DNA of 64,000 bases from Salinibacter pepae (GTDB taxonomy: Bacteria > Bacteroidota > Rhodothermia > Rhodothermales > Salinibacteraceae): the NCBI RefSeq assembly GCF_947077775.1, contig NZ_CAMTTE010000001.1, forward strand, positions 2,074,501-2,138,500, given 5' to 3'. Shown piece by piece: positions 42,255-51,014 of the stretch. The notes below the pieces were generated by a model, which saw only the letters and a program-made list of their open reading frames with translations, was not told the origin of the DNA and did no database searches. The first letter of the stretch is position 1; every line of letters starts with the position of its first letter. A program made the position numbers and the translations under genes.

Positions 42255-43190
42255 TCAGGGGGCCTGCACGGGGGCGTCACTTGAAAACCACTCAACTGTC
42301 TTGCCGAGCCCTTCACGGAGAGGTGTCTCCGGCTTCCATCCCAGTACCGACTGTGCCTTTGCGTAATCAAGAACGCTTCTCTTCTGCTCCCCGGGCAGGG
42401 ACGGACCGTGCTTCTCGGCAACGTCCGCACCGGTCGTTGCTTTGATCAACCGAAAGAGGTCCGTGACGCTTGTTTCCTGGGCAGTCCCAATGTTGACAAG
42501 GTCACAACCTTCGTGGTCGAGGGCCTGTACGTTGGCCCTGGCGACATCGGCGACGTACACGTAGTCTCGTGTTTGATCGCCGGCGCCGTTGATCACCGGC
42601 TGTGTGCCGCCAAGCATTTCGCCGACAAAGATCGCGACCACACCGGCGTCGCCAGTGGGGTCCTGTCGGGGACCGTACACGTTGGCGTACCGGAGCGAGA
42701 CGACGTCAATGCCGAACTGCCGGGCGTAGTACTGAAGGTAGTGCTCAGCGGAGAGCTTCGCGACCCCGTACGGAGACACCGGGCGTTCCGGGTGAGTCTC
42801 GTCCTGTGGCGTGTACTCCGGCTCCCCGTAAATGGCCCCACCCGTGGAGGCAAACACGACGTTCTGAAGGCTACCCCGGCGCCCCGCTTCCATCAGGTTG
42901 AGCAGTCCAAGCACATTCACACCAGCGTCGTGCGTCGGGTCTTCCACAGACGCGCGGACATCGATCTGAGCGGCATGATGGACCAGCGCATCGAAAGATC
43001 GGGCCCGAACCAGGTCGGCGGCAGCTTCGGATCGGACATCGAGAACGTGAAGGGTAGCCTCATCGGGGACATACTCGCGCCGTCCCGCCGAGAGATTGTC
43101 CATGACATCCACGCAGTGGCCCCTTTCGACGAGCATGTCAGCGACATGCGATCCGATGAATCCAGCTCCTCCTGTGACGAGGACGTCCAT
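42255..43190 (-). CDS. NAD-dependent epimerase/dehydratase (UDP-glucose 4-epimerase-like)
   Basis: This 311-residue extended short-chain dehydrogenase/reductase is of the nucleotide-sugar type. It has the NAD-binding GGAGFIGSHVADML at the start, NLSAGRREYV, the active-site ASTGGAIYG ... SPYGVAKLSAEHYL (Tyr-x3-Lys, near residues 145-150) and RYANVYGPRQDPTGDAGV. This pattern is usual for GalE and related epimerases of UDP-sugars such as UDP-glucose, UDP-GlcNAc and UDP-glucuronate. The sugar cannot be assigned by eye. It is the last gene of the eight-gene inositol-YcaO cluster (62 bases after the deacetylase), and may make the donor for the cluster's glycosyltransferase. The start at 43190 is at the first strand. 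Confidence 0.9.
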   Translation of the reverse strand: MDVLVTGGAGFIGSHVADMLVERGHCVDVMDNLSAGRREYVPDEATLHVLDVRSEAAADLVRARSFDALVHHAAQIDVRASVEDPTHDAGVNVLGLLNLMEAGRRGSLQNVVFASTGGAIYGEPEYTPQDETHPERPVSPYGVAKLSAEHYLQYYARQFGIDVVSLRYANVYGPRQDPTGDAGVVAIFVGEMLGGTQPVINGAGDQTRDYVYVADVARANVQALDHEGCDLVNIGTAQETSVTDLFRLIKATTGADVAEKHGPSLPGEQKRSVLDYAKAQSVLGWKPETPLREGLGKTVEWFSSDAPVQAP

Positions 43191-43252
43191 GCTGTTGAAG
43201 TCGGATGTTGGATTGAGAGGCATCACGGGTGAGAAGGCACGCAGCGGGGACG

Positions 43253-44197
43253 TCAGCAGTGCGTCCTCAGCAGCAATGCATCGAGCCTCCCTGCGGCATC
43301 GGCATTCCCGCGGAACCGCTCGACGGCCGAAGGAACCCCCTCGCGGTTTGACAAGGAGCCTTGAGAGCTCGCGCCGTCGGCGTCGCCCTGTATGCGGCGG
43401 GCCTCTTCGTGGGCGAGGTAGGTCAAGGCACGCCGCATGATGGCATGCTCCGCGTCCCGATCCTCTTTGGGCGTCGCTCCACCCCGGCTGCTGGCAGGCT
43501 GACTTTCGGCAGAGGCCCAGTCACGGTCAGAAAACCGACGCGTAAACTGGCGTCCAAGCTGCGACTCGTAGGCGGCCGCCCCGTTGAGCTTCTGCCGCAG
43601 AACCGGCTCTACGTCGACGGCGAGCGGGCTGCGCTTGCGAACGCGGGGGAATGGAGAGTGGGCGCCGAGATGCTCGATGACGTACGGCGCGTCGCGATAC
43701 CAGACGAGCGGCGGGCAGGTATCCAGCGATTCCACACGGCCGACGGCATTGACGAGCTGGACGTGATCGACATGCCCGCCGATGGCCTGCGGAAGGGCGA
43801 GGAGGTCCGGCTTGTGCTCGCGGAGCAGGGCACGCAAATAGCCGCAGAGGGGATCCACCACAGAATCGTCGTCACGAATGGGGCCGAAAAGAGCATCGGG
43901 CGACGAGTAGCCGCGATGCGGGGCCTCCGGAAACGGTCCGTGCACGACGTTGGAGGCCCCGACCTGCTCGGCGAACACGCGGTCTTCGTCCCGACGGAGC
44001 GCCATGTAGTCCACGTCCGCACCGATGCCCTTGTCCAATTGGCACCTGAGCGCAAAGCCGGACGGGTCCGGCACCGGTGCGGCGAACAGCGTCGCGTGCA
44101 CGACCTGCCAGTCCGCATCGGCGAGCCGGGCCATCAGCCCGCCGCACGAGAAGGCAGCATCGTCCAAATGAGGGGACAAGACCGCGGCTGTCGGCAT
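43253..44197 (-). CDS. PIG-L/LmbE-family N-deacetylase
   Basis: This 314-residue enzyme belongs to the zinc-dependent PIG-L family, which includes MshB (mycothiol) and BshB (bacillithiol). The metal-binding SPHLDDAAFSCGG is at residues 8-20, where the family has A-H-P-D-D-E; here it is PHLDDA. GGHVDHVQ near 142-149 supplies the distal His. The family removes the acetyl group from a GlcNAc-linked aglycone. Encoded 33 bases downstream of a GT4 glycosyltransferase, it fits a GlcNAc-inositol deacetylation step in the cluster, though its true substrate is unproven. The C-terminus has a long acidic, Ser-rich region (about 225-290). There is no signal peptide, so it is cytoplasmic. Confidence 0.85.
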   Translation of the reverse strand: MPTAAVLSPHLDDAAFSCGGLMARLADADWQVVHATLFAAPVPDPSGFALRCQLDKGIGADVDYMALRRDEDRVFAEQVGASNVVHGPFPEAPHRGYSSPDALFGPIRDDDSVVDPLCGYLRALLREHKPDLLALPQAIGGHVDHVQLVNAVGRVESLDTCPPLVWYRDAPYVIEHLGAHSPFPRVRKRSPLAVDVEPVLRQKLNGAAAYESQLGRQFTRRFSDRDWASAESQPASSRGGATPKEDRDAEHAIMRRALTYLAHEEARRIQGDADGASSQGSLSNREGVPSAVERFRGNADAAGRLDALLLRTHC

Positions 44198-44230
44198 GGA
44201 GAAGGAAAAACGAGACCACAGAGGGCGAGA

Positions 44231-45460
44231 CTACAGAAGGTGTGGCTTCTCGTGGTAGATGCACCGGTCGACGGGCCCATCCGGCAGTGACCAACTCGTG
44301 TCCGGCTCCGTGCCCCTTATGTCCCGGTAAATGTCTGCGATCTGGCGGGCAATGACCGACCACGCATACGTCGACCGGCATTCCGCAAGTGCATCCTCAG
44401 CGAGGCGGGTGCGCAGGTCGTCATTCTCGACCATCCGGTAGAGGGCCTCGGCCAACCCATCGGGGTCGCCCGGAGAGACGAGGAGCGCATTGTCTTCGTC
44501 TCGCAGGCAGTCCACCACGCCAACCGTCTCGGTCGAGACGATGGGCACCCCGCTCGCCATTGCTTCAAGGATCGTGTTCGAAAAGCCCTCTGCGTACGTC
44601 GGCGAGACAAACACGTCCCCTCGGCGGTAGATGTCCGGGACGGTATCGTAGGGCGCGTAGCCGGTCATCTCCACCCGGTCCTCCACGCCCAGCGTACGGA
44701 TGCGCTCCTCGACAGCGCCGACGTCCGGGCCGATGCCGGACATGATGAGACGTACCGAGTCCGGAAGCTTGGCAACCGCATCGATCATGTCGACTGCTCC
44801 CTTGCGCTCGTCCACCCGCCCGTGGTAAAGGAGTGTCGGGGCGGTGCTGTCCTGGAGGGCACCGACAGCCTCCTCGTCCCGTGGGGCAAAGCGGTCGACG
44901 TCTACCGCACCGGGAACGATCGTAAAGCGGTCCAGGGGCGTGCCGTGGTTTTCACGCACCTCCTTCGCGAAGGACCGAGAGCCGATGAGCAGTCGGTCGG
45001 CGTGGCCGAGGACAGCCTGCATTGCGGCTTCTAGGGTCTTGGATTTCGTCCCAACCCAGTGCCCGTCCCCTCCTTGAATGGAGACGACGTTTGGGATGCC
45101 GAGCTTCCGGCTGGCCTTCAAGGCCGCGAGCCCAGGCGGGTAGCCGTACTGCGCGTGGATGATGTCGAACGGTTCAGCCTCGTGTTCTGCCACGACACGG
45201 TCGACGATCGCATCGATGTCGCGCTCGAAGTCTCCATTCTCGGCCTCGCCCTTCGACTCCATCCCGATCACCGTTACGTCCTCTACGTCGTTGGGCGGTC
45301 CCCCTCCGTACACGCCCTTTCCTTCGGGATCATCGCGGTACTGGGCGAGCATCGTCATGTCGTGCCCCAGATCCACCATCTCGCGGAGCAGGTTGAGCGC
45401 GTAGACGCTCATCCCGGAGATGGTGGGAAAGAAACGGCGGGAAATGAAGCAGATGCGCAT
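44231..45460 (-). CDS. GT4-family glycosyltransferase (MshA-like)
   Basis: This is a 409-residue retaining glycosyltransferase of the GT-B fold. The N-terminus MRICFISRRFFPTISGMSVY corresponds to the acceptor-side loop (MshA has a GGMNVY-like segment). The donor domain has LLYHGRVDERKGAVDMI (near residue 215) and SPTYAEGFSNTILEAMASG (near 290), the E-x7-E motif of GT4. The frame upstream of 45460 is not protein-like, so ATG 45460 is the start. With an inositol-phosphate synthase and a deacetylase in the same cluster, the simplest inference is transfer of an N-acetylhexosamine or other sugar to an inositol phosphate. Spacing to its neighbours is 33 and 47 bases. Confidence 0.88.
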   Translation of the reverse strand: MRICFISRRFFPTISGMSVYALNLLREMVDLGHDMTMLAQYRDDPEGKGVYGGGPPNDVEDVTVIGMESKGEAENGDFERDIDAIVDRVVAEHEAEPFDIIHAQYGYPPGLAALKASRKLGIPNVVSIQGGDGHWVGTKSKTLEAAMQAVLGHADRLLIGSRSFAKEVRENHGTPLDRFTIVPGAVDVDRFAPRDEEAVGALQDSTAPTLLYHGRVDERKGAVDMIDAVAKLPDSVRLIMSGIGPDVGAVEERIRTLGVEDRVEMTGYAPYDTVPDIYRRGDVFVSPTYAEGFSNTILEAMASGVPIVSTETVGVVDCLRDEDNALLVSPGDPDGLAEALYRMVENDDLRTRLAEDALAECRSTYAWSVIARQIADIYRDIRGTEPDTSWSLPDGPVDRCIYHEKPHLL

Positions 45461-45507
45461 TGTGTCGTTGAGATGGATGCATAGAGTCAGAACGTGGCGA
45501 ACGCCCC

Positions 45508-46350
45508 TCACGCATCGGGGGAGACTCGTTCGGCGCTTCGGAGATAGTCGAGGGCGTCGGGGACTGTCTCGTGGGCGGTCGGGGACGCGCGCGAGAGCTC
45601 CACACAGACGAGACGCCCGAAGCCAACTTCTTCGAGCGCATCGAGAATAGCGGGAATGTCCATGTCGCCCTCTCCGAAGAACAGATGCTCGTGGATGCCC
45701 CGCTTCATGTCCTCGATGGCGACGGTCCCAAGGTCCGACTCGCACTCCCGAACGGCCGCCTGAGGGGCTCGCTCTTCCGTCACCAGACAGTGGCCCGTGT
45801 CGAGCGCGAGCCGAAGCCCGGGAACTTGGTCCTGTAGGCGATAGAAGTCGCCGACGGTCTCGACCAACATTCCGGGCTCAGGTTCGAACGCCGGCGTCAC
45901 GCCCCGCTCTTCTGCGGCTTCGACGACCTGCCCCACCCCCTCCACGAGCCAAGACCACGCTTCGTCCACGCCGACCCCTTCCTGGGGGCGTCCCGCCCAA
46001 AACGATACGGCTTCCCCATCGCAGATCGCCGCAACGTCGAGGGCTCGCGTCAAGAACTCGATCCGGCGATCGCGACCGTCCTCGGTCGGGTGGATCAGTG
46101 TCGGCTCGTGCTTCTCACGCGGGTTGAGAAGGAACCGTGCGCCCGTTTCCACCACGAGGTCCAGCCCTAGCTTGTCGAGGCGCGAGGACAGCTTGGATGC
46201 GCGGTGGTCAAGCCGCGGCGCGAACGGGTCAAAGTGGTGGTGATCCAGCGTTAGCGCGACGCCGTCGTACCCGGAGCCGGCGATCAGGCCAAGGGCGTCT
46301 TCGAGCCGGTGGTTCGAAGCACCGTTCGTGTTGTATGCGAACCGGAGCAT
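45508..46350 (-). CDS. sugar-phosphate isomerase/epimerase-type TIM-barrel enzyme
   Basis: This 280-residue protein of the xylose-isomerase-like TIM-barrel superfamily has LALDTGHCLVTEE and a metal-binding set ETGAR, FEPEPG, DTGHC and HEHLFFGEGDM. This is consistent with the Glu-Asp-His-Glu divalent-metal site. IPAILDALEEVGFGRLVCVE is the usual C-terminal strand-loop. Members isomerise or epimerise sugars and inosose derivatives, for example in inositol metabolism (IolE, IolH-like proteins). Here it follows the MBL-YcaO gene by 53 bases. With the Gfo/Idh oxidoreductase it could act on an oxidised cyclitol. Substrate not determined. Confidence 0.85.
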   Translation of the reverse strand: MLRFAYNTNGASNHRLEDALGLIAGSGYDGVALTLDHHHFDPFAPRLDHRASKLSSRLDKLGLDLVVETGARFLLNPREKHEPTLIHPTEDGRDRRIEFLTRALDVAAICDGEAVSFWAGRPQEGVGVDEAWSWLVEGVGQVVEAAEERGVTPAFEPEPGMLVETVGDFYRLQDQVPGLRLALDTGHCLVTEERAPQAAVRECESDLGTVAIEDMKRGIHEHLFFGEGDMDIPAILDALEEVGFGRLVCVELSRASPTAHETVPDALDYLRSAERVSPDA

Positions 46351-46403
46351 GTGTGCGGGCGCGGGTCGGGAGGATCAGTGTGACTGTTGGGAACTGGCCG
46401 TCG

Positions 46404-48746
46404 CTAGGAACGCTCTGCCTCGAGAGCAAGGACGTGGCGTTTCGGCTCGCGGTACATGGCGTACAGCCCGTCAACCGCCTCACGCATACGTCCCGGGTGA
46501 AACCAAGCCTGGTCGCCGAGTGCCTCCTCGTCGGCCGGAGGAAGCGGGACGCGCTGGGCACCGTTGGGCGGCTCCCCCAGCCCGGCAATGTCGCTCCCGC
46601 GCCGCACAAGGCGGCGGATGTTACGCCGCCCAATCCGATCGTACGTCGCTGTCTCCACCTCCAGGGGCGGCACGATTGCCTTCACAGCGTGCGCAGGACC
46701 TCCCTCTGGAGAGTAGTCGACATAGAAAATGTCGAGGCCCGCGTCGAGAAACCGCCCGGCAACGAGGTCGAGGAGGGCCTCCGGGGACTGCAGTGTGCCG
46801 GGCGCAACAGTGGGGAGGGACGAGAGGCGAACCGTCTCGTCGACCCGGAGGGAGAAGTCAATTCGGTCATGCAGGGCTTCTACGCTCAGGTCACTCCACT
46901 CCTTCAGGGCCTGGAACGACCGTGATTCTTCGTTGGCGGGGGACTGCTGGCGCACGTGCTCCTCGTACCCGTCCGGAAACACCTGGCGGATGTCGTCCAG
47001 CATGCCGTGGTTGAACCGCTTGCGGACGCGGGACGACGCGTATTCGCGCAGCGCCTTGGCCAGGGCAATCTCCCGGTCCGGGTGGACCCCTTCTCCACAA
47101 CCGGTAATCATGAGCGGATGCGGCGCGTCCTCCAGGTTGCGCTCGTGACCGACGACATAGAAATTTGCCATGCCGAACGCCGTGTCGGCAAGCTTGATGA
47201 TGGGCTCGACCCCGGCCGCGTCGAACTGATCGAGAAGCCGGCGAATGTCGGGATCGGCGACGCTGTCGACCGATACCCCGACGCCCTGGTCGAGGGCGCG
47301 GTAGGTGACGCTGTTTCCGTCCCGCTGCACCAGCTCCATGAGACCGTGCCCCAGGGCACGCTCGAAGGAGTCCCCCGCGCCGAGGCCGTTGGTGATGGGC
47401 GTGTAGAGCCAGCCGTCCTCACGCGCCGGAGAAATGCCGTCAAGGTCTCCGAAGTAGGCGGCGGCCTCCTCGATGGGAATCCAGACCGGATCGTGGGACG
47501 GGTACCGGCGCGCCTGCGCCCACACCAGGGGCTGGTCGTGGGCGTATGTTGTGCCCACCGGCAGGCGCAAGCGCCGAGGATCGAGGGCAGGCTCGCCGGC
47601 CGCGGCAAGATCCTCGTACGATGCCGTGCGGCGGGGGAGCTCCGGAACGGCCTGCCGACTGGAGGCCTTCTCGTATAGTTCCCCCCACGCGCCGATCCGG
47701 GCCGACGCGTCCGTCGACCCGTAGCCGGCAGACGTGTTCATGCCGGGGCGCTCCTCCGGGAAGTGCGCGACGGTCCACACCGGAATGTCCGTCCGGTCAA
47801 GGTCCGTGATGGGAAACGCAAACGTTTCCCCGGGGGGCATGGCCTCCTGATACGCACGCGCAGGATCTGCCGTGTGCGAACCCTCTGCGCGATCCGGGGC
47901 GGCATCTGCCTCCTCGACGGTTTCGCGCAGGGGGAGTGGGTCAGCGAACGGGCGGCCGCTGAGTTGCTCCGCGAACAGATGGAGGGCGGCGTCTTTGCCG
48001 CCGGATGGAACGACCTCCCACGGCGTGATGACGGCATCGAAGTCGAGCGGCTCCATCAGGTCGCGGTACTGCCGAATGTCCGCGTGGGTGAGCGGAATGT
48101 GGGCGTCGTACGCCCTGTGCGTGGAGATCGAGACAGCGTCGCCAACGGGGTACTCGTCAAGCGTATACTTGAGCGCGTCCCCGCAGAAAAGCAGGCGGCG
48201 ATCCTCGAGGTGAAGCACGGCGTGGCCGGGCGTGTGGCCGCCGGTGTGATGCAGGGTAGCGCCGGCAGTAAGTTCGGCGCGCCCGTCGAACGGCCAGGTC
48301 ACCGGAAATGCCTGCGCGTACGGGAGTTCGGCCTCCTGGATGACCGTCTCCGGTGAGAATCGCTCCGACAGCCGCCAGAGCGCGCCGTACACGTGGGCAT
48401 GCGAGGCGGACAGGTACTGGATCCCCCCAAGAGACTCAATGTGATCGAGCGCCGCGTCGTCGTACCACGTCGCCCCCTCGAACGCGATGTTGCCGTTCGG
48501 GTGCTCGACCAGGAATCCCCGCGAGCCGACCCCAATCTGGGGCTCGGTCCAGAACATCGTGATGCCGGGCAGCACCTCTGTCCAGTCCACGGACACGTGG
48601 TCGTCAACCTCGCCCGGCGTCAGAAATTCGTACCCGTCTGGGGGGAGTGGATGCCGGTAATCTTCGCAGACCGGGCACGATTCTGGCGGTGAGGGCCGTT
48701 TCTGCCAGAAGCCGGAGTGCTCTGTGCAGTAATGCGAGAGGGGCAT
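46404..48746 (-). CDS. metallo-beta-lactamase-YcaO fusion enzyme
   Basis: This is a 780-residue fusion. Residues 1-30 form a small Cys-rich start (HYCTEHSGFW ... SCPVCEDYRH) that may bind metal. Residues about 40-260 are a metallo-beta-lactamase fold with a degenerate first motif (SASHAHVYGALW instead of HxHxDH) but intact later ones: TGGHTPGHAVLHL and LLFCGDALKYT. Residues about 315-740 are a YcaO domain: GYGSTDASARIGAWGELYE contains the Glu-rich ATP/Mg-binding helix of YcaO enzymes, and FERALGHGLMELVQRDGNS and EIALAKALREYASSR supply further Glu and Arg. YcaO proteins use ATP to activate amide oxygens, making azolines, thioamides or amidines, or act on small molecules. No precursor peptide lies nearby, so this one likely acts on a cyclitol-sugar intermediate. 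It is the largest enzyme of the cluster and looks cytoplasmic. Confidence 0.8.
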   Translation of the reverse strand: MPLSHYCTEHSGFWQKRPSPPESCPVCEDYRHPLPPDGYEFLTPGEVDDHVSVDWTEVLPGITMFWTEPQIGVGSRGFLVEHPNGNIAFEGATWYDDAALDHIESLGGIQYLSASHAHVYGALWRLSERFSPETVIQEAELPYAQAFPVTWPFDGRAELTAGATLHHTGGHTPGHAVLHLEDRRLLFCGDALKYTLDEYPVGDAVSISTHRAYDAHIPLTHADIRQYRDLMEPLDFDAVITPWEVVPSGGKDAALHLFAEQLSGRPFADPLPLRETVEEADAAPDRAEGSHTADPARAYQEAMPPGETFAFPITDLDRTDIPVWTVAHFPEERPGMNTSAGYGSTDASARIGAWGELYEKASSRQAVPELPRRTASYEDLAAAGEPALDPRRLRLPVGTTYAHDQPLVWAQARRYPSHDPVWIPIEEAAAYFGDLDGISPAREDGWLYTPITNGLGAGDSFERALGHGLMELVQRDGNSVTYRALDQGVGVSVDSVADPDIRRLLDQFDAAGVEPIIKLADTAFGMANFYVVGHERNLEDAPHPLMITGCGEGVHPDREIALAKALREYASSRVRKRFNHGMLDDIRQVFPDGYEEHVRQQSPANEESRSFQALKEWSDLSVEALHDRIDFSLRVDETVRLSSLPTVAPGTLQSPEALLDLVAGRFLDAGLDIFYVDYSPEGGPAHAVKAIVPPLEVETATYDRIGRRNIRRLVRRGSDIAGLGEPPNGAQRVPLPPADEEALGDQAWFHPGRMREAVDGLYAMYREPKRHVLALEAERS

Positions 48747-48881
48747 GGTCGGCTAGCAGGAGAGGGGGCAAGTGAGCGTAGAAACGACTCGTCGTGAGAA
48801 CTACGTGTCATCGGACACGGATCATCGGACACGGATCGGGGCGTCGCGGGGCGCCAGGCCACACGACACCGGGCGACAGCG

Positions 48882-49943
48882 TCAGGCGGCAGGGGCCGGA
48901 GACACCGGGACCTCGGTACTGGGGGACTCGACTGCGGCGTCGACGAGGCGCATGATGTGGAGGTCGTGGGCCGGAGAGAAGGGAAACGGCTCGACGGTAC
49001 GCACCGAACGGGCGAAGGCGTCCACCTGCCCGAGAAACGGCGACCGGTCCTTGTCAAAATCAATCGCCGTTTCGGTGCCATCGCTGCGCGTAAGCGTGAC
49101 CTCGCCTCCTTCGTCCTGTCCCATCGTGTTGACCGCCAGTGCGCGCCCCTCGGTCCCGATGACTTCCAGGCGGCGTCGCGGAAACACGTCGGGGCAGTTG
49201 TAGGCGACGGACTGTGACAGGAGGGTGCCGCTCTCCGACCGTGCGATGAGGGCCGCACCGTCGTCCACCGGATAATCGAAGACCTGCCCCTGCAACAGGG
49301 CCGACACGGAGGTGAGCGGCTCCCCCAAAATCATCTGGGTGAGATCGAGGCCGTGGGGAGCGAGGTCGATGAATGCACCGCCGCCCGCGCGGTCGGGATC
49401 AACACGCCAGTTGTCGAGGCTGATGCCATCGGGAGTCCAGTCGGCCGGGGTCCAGCAGGCGTAATGGATCCGAACAGTGGTCACGGTACCCAGCGTGCCG
49501 TCCGCGACAAGATCCTGAAGCCGACGGTGAGCGGGGTGGAAGCGCTGGTCGAACGCTGTCGCGTAGCGGACACCGGCAGTGCGGCAGGCGTCTACCAAGG
49601 ATTCGGCCTCGGGCGTTGTGCGGGCCATGGGCTTTTCGCACAGCACATGCTTCCCTGCCTCCGCGCAGGCAGACACGAGCTCAGCGTGGCTGTCGTTGGG
49701 GGTTGCAACGTATACAGCGTCGAGGTCGTCGCGCCGGAGCAGCTCGCCGGTCCGCTGGGTTCTGCATGGCACACTGGTGTCAGGAAGCGTGGCCGCCAGG
49801 GCATCCCCGTCCCGGTCGCAAAGCCCCACGAGTCGGCTGTTCGAGGCGTTTTGGATTGCGGGAATGCCAAAGTCGCGGGCCACCCACCCGCATCCGATGA
49901 CCCCCCATCCGACCGTATCGACGTTCTGAGCGGGAGCGTCCAT
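48882..49943 (-). CDS. Gfo/Idh/MocA-family oxidoreductase
   Basis: This 353-residue NAD(P)-dependent dehydrogenase is of the inositol-dehydrogenase/glucose-fructose oxidoreductase family. The Rossmann start WGVIGCGWVARDFGIPAIQN is followed by LDAVYVATPNDSHAEL, GKHVLCEKPMART (the EKP motif near residue 102), WRVDPDRAGGGAFIDLAPHGLDL (the family's D-x3-H active-site region) and RRLEVIGTEG. Such enzymes oxidise a secondary hydroxyl of inositols or sugars to a ketone, or reduce ketones. Within the cluster it probably oxidises the inositol or glycoside. It lies 72 bases downstream of the HD gene and 135 bases upstream of the YcaO gene. The precise substrate cannot be read from the sequence. Confidence 0.9.
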   Translation of the reverse strand: MDAPAQNVDTVGWGVIGCGWVARDFGIPAIQNASNSRLVGLCDRDGDALAATLPDTSVPCRTQRTGELLRRDDLDAVYVATPNDSHAELVSACAEAGKHVLCEKPMARTTPEAESLVDACRTAGVRYATAFDQRFHPAHRRLQDLVADGTLGTVTTVRIHYACWTPADWTPDGISLDNWRVDPDRAGGGAFIDLAPHGLDLTQMILGEPLTSVSALLQGQVFDYPVDDGAALIARSESGTLLSQSVAYNCPDVFPRRRLEVIGTEGRALAVNTMGQDEGGEVTLTRSDGTETAIDFDKDRSPFLGQVDAFARSVRTVEPFPFSPAHDLHIMRLVDAAVESPSTEVPVSPAPAA

Positions 49944-50015
49944 GTTGGGGCTGTCGTTGAGAGTGTTGGGGTGCGCGGTAGAAGAAAAAAAGTGGCGAGC
50001 CGGGCGGACCGGAAG

Positions 50016-50957
50016 TCAGGAGAAGACTGAGGCGTCGAGCACGCGCTGCTGCCAGTCCTGTGCGAAGCCCTCGTGGACAAGGTTGTATTCGTCCAGCGCC
50101 ACGTCGAGGGAAAAGTCCGCCGTCTGCGCGTGCCAGGCGATTTCCAAAACCCGGTCTAGTGCATCGGCAGCGTGGAAGGTTCGCGCTTCTGGAGAATCGA
50201 CGTGTTCGGTGTGGGCAAGAGCGGAGTGGATCGGGTCGTGGAGCTCCTCTGGAATCGCCCGCATTGCCCGCTCGCGGCCTGCGTCGATGAGGGCGCCCGC
50301 CGAATCGCCGAGGATGACATCGCCCGCATGCCCTGCGTCCGGGAGCGTTGCGTTGTGCAGGTGATGAGCAAGGCCGATCAGGTATGTTGTTGCAACATCG
50401 GCCCCAAAAAGCGGAGCGAGCAGGACCCCGAAGACGGCAACAGCGCCACAATGGTCCCCGTGGCTCTCAGTCGGGGTCAGCATCAACCGAGACGTCCCTG
50501 GGGCAGTCACGCCCGCTCGCGGTTGCTCGCAGAGCGCGTCGACGAACCCAGGAGACTCTCCTCCGTCCCGCACTGGCTCCCCTGCGGCGTCCTTGCTGGA
50601 AATTGCCTCACGCAGCGAATCGCGGAGCGGGGAGTCGGGAAGCGGGGCTTCCTCGAAACCACGGACGCGGATCTCACGCGTGGTTTCCGCGCTCAGTCCA
50701 TGCTCGCGGAGGACAGGAGCGGATACGTCGGCAAGCCGCGTTGCCAGGATGGCCTCGGCGGTTTCTTCGATTGCGGCAGGCCGGAATGATGCAGTTTCCG
50801 GGGCGTCCTCAACATGGAGAATCCGGCTCCATCCTCTCCGAAAACTCCGCTCCATCCAACTTCCGGTGCGGCCCGCCGATCGGACCCGCTTGAGGTTGAC
50901 GATGTCGCGGAGCAGCGGTTCGTACGCGGGCAGGGTTGCCAATCCAGGGTCGGACAT
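50016..50957 (-). CDS. HD-domain phosphohydrolase-like protein
   Basis: This 313-residue protein has HD-superfamily features in its second half: SHGDHCGAVAVFGVLLAPLF, then YLIGLAHHLHNATLPDAG, a His/His-Asn-type metal-binding helix pair with an Asp. SPEARTFHAADALDRVLEI, where the HD fold places another Asp, comes later. The N-terminal half (residues 1-150) is not recognised, with a Gly/Asp/Glu-rich stretch near 120-145. HD proteins are mostly phosphohydrolases of nucleotides or phosphate esters. Between the inositol-phosphate synthase (58 bases upstream) and the oxidoreductase, it is a candidate for removing the inositol phosphate. The ATG at 50957 is preferred over an upstream TTG (50981). 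Confidence 0.7.
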   Translation of the reverse strand: MSDPGLATLPAYEPLLRDIVNLKRVRSAGRTGSWMERSFRRGWSRILHVEDAPETASFRPAAIEETAEAILATRLADVSAPVLREHGLSAETTREIRVRGFEEAPLPDSPLRDSLREAISSKDAAGEPVRDGGESPGFVDALCEQPRAGVTAPGTSRLMLTPTESHGDHCGAVAVFGVLLAPLFGADVATTYLIGLAHHLHNATLPDAGHAGDVILGDSAGALIDAGRERAMRAIPEELHDPIHSALAHTEHVDSPEARTFHAADALDRVLEIAWHAQTADFSLDVALDEYNLVHEGFAQDWQQRVLDASVFS

Positions 50958-51014
50958 GTCGGGGCCATCGATCAGGCTCAAGAACGCGGCGGGCGCACTG
51001 CCAGGGGGGTACGC

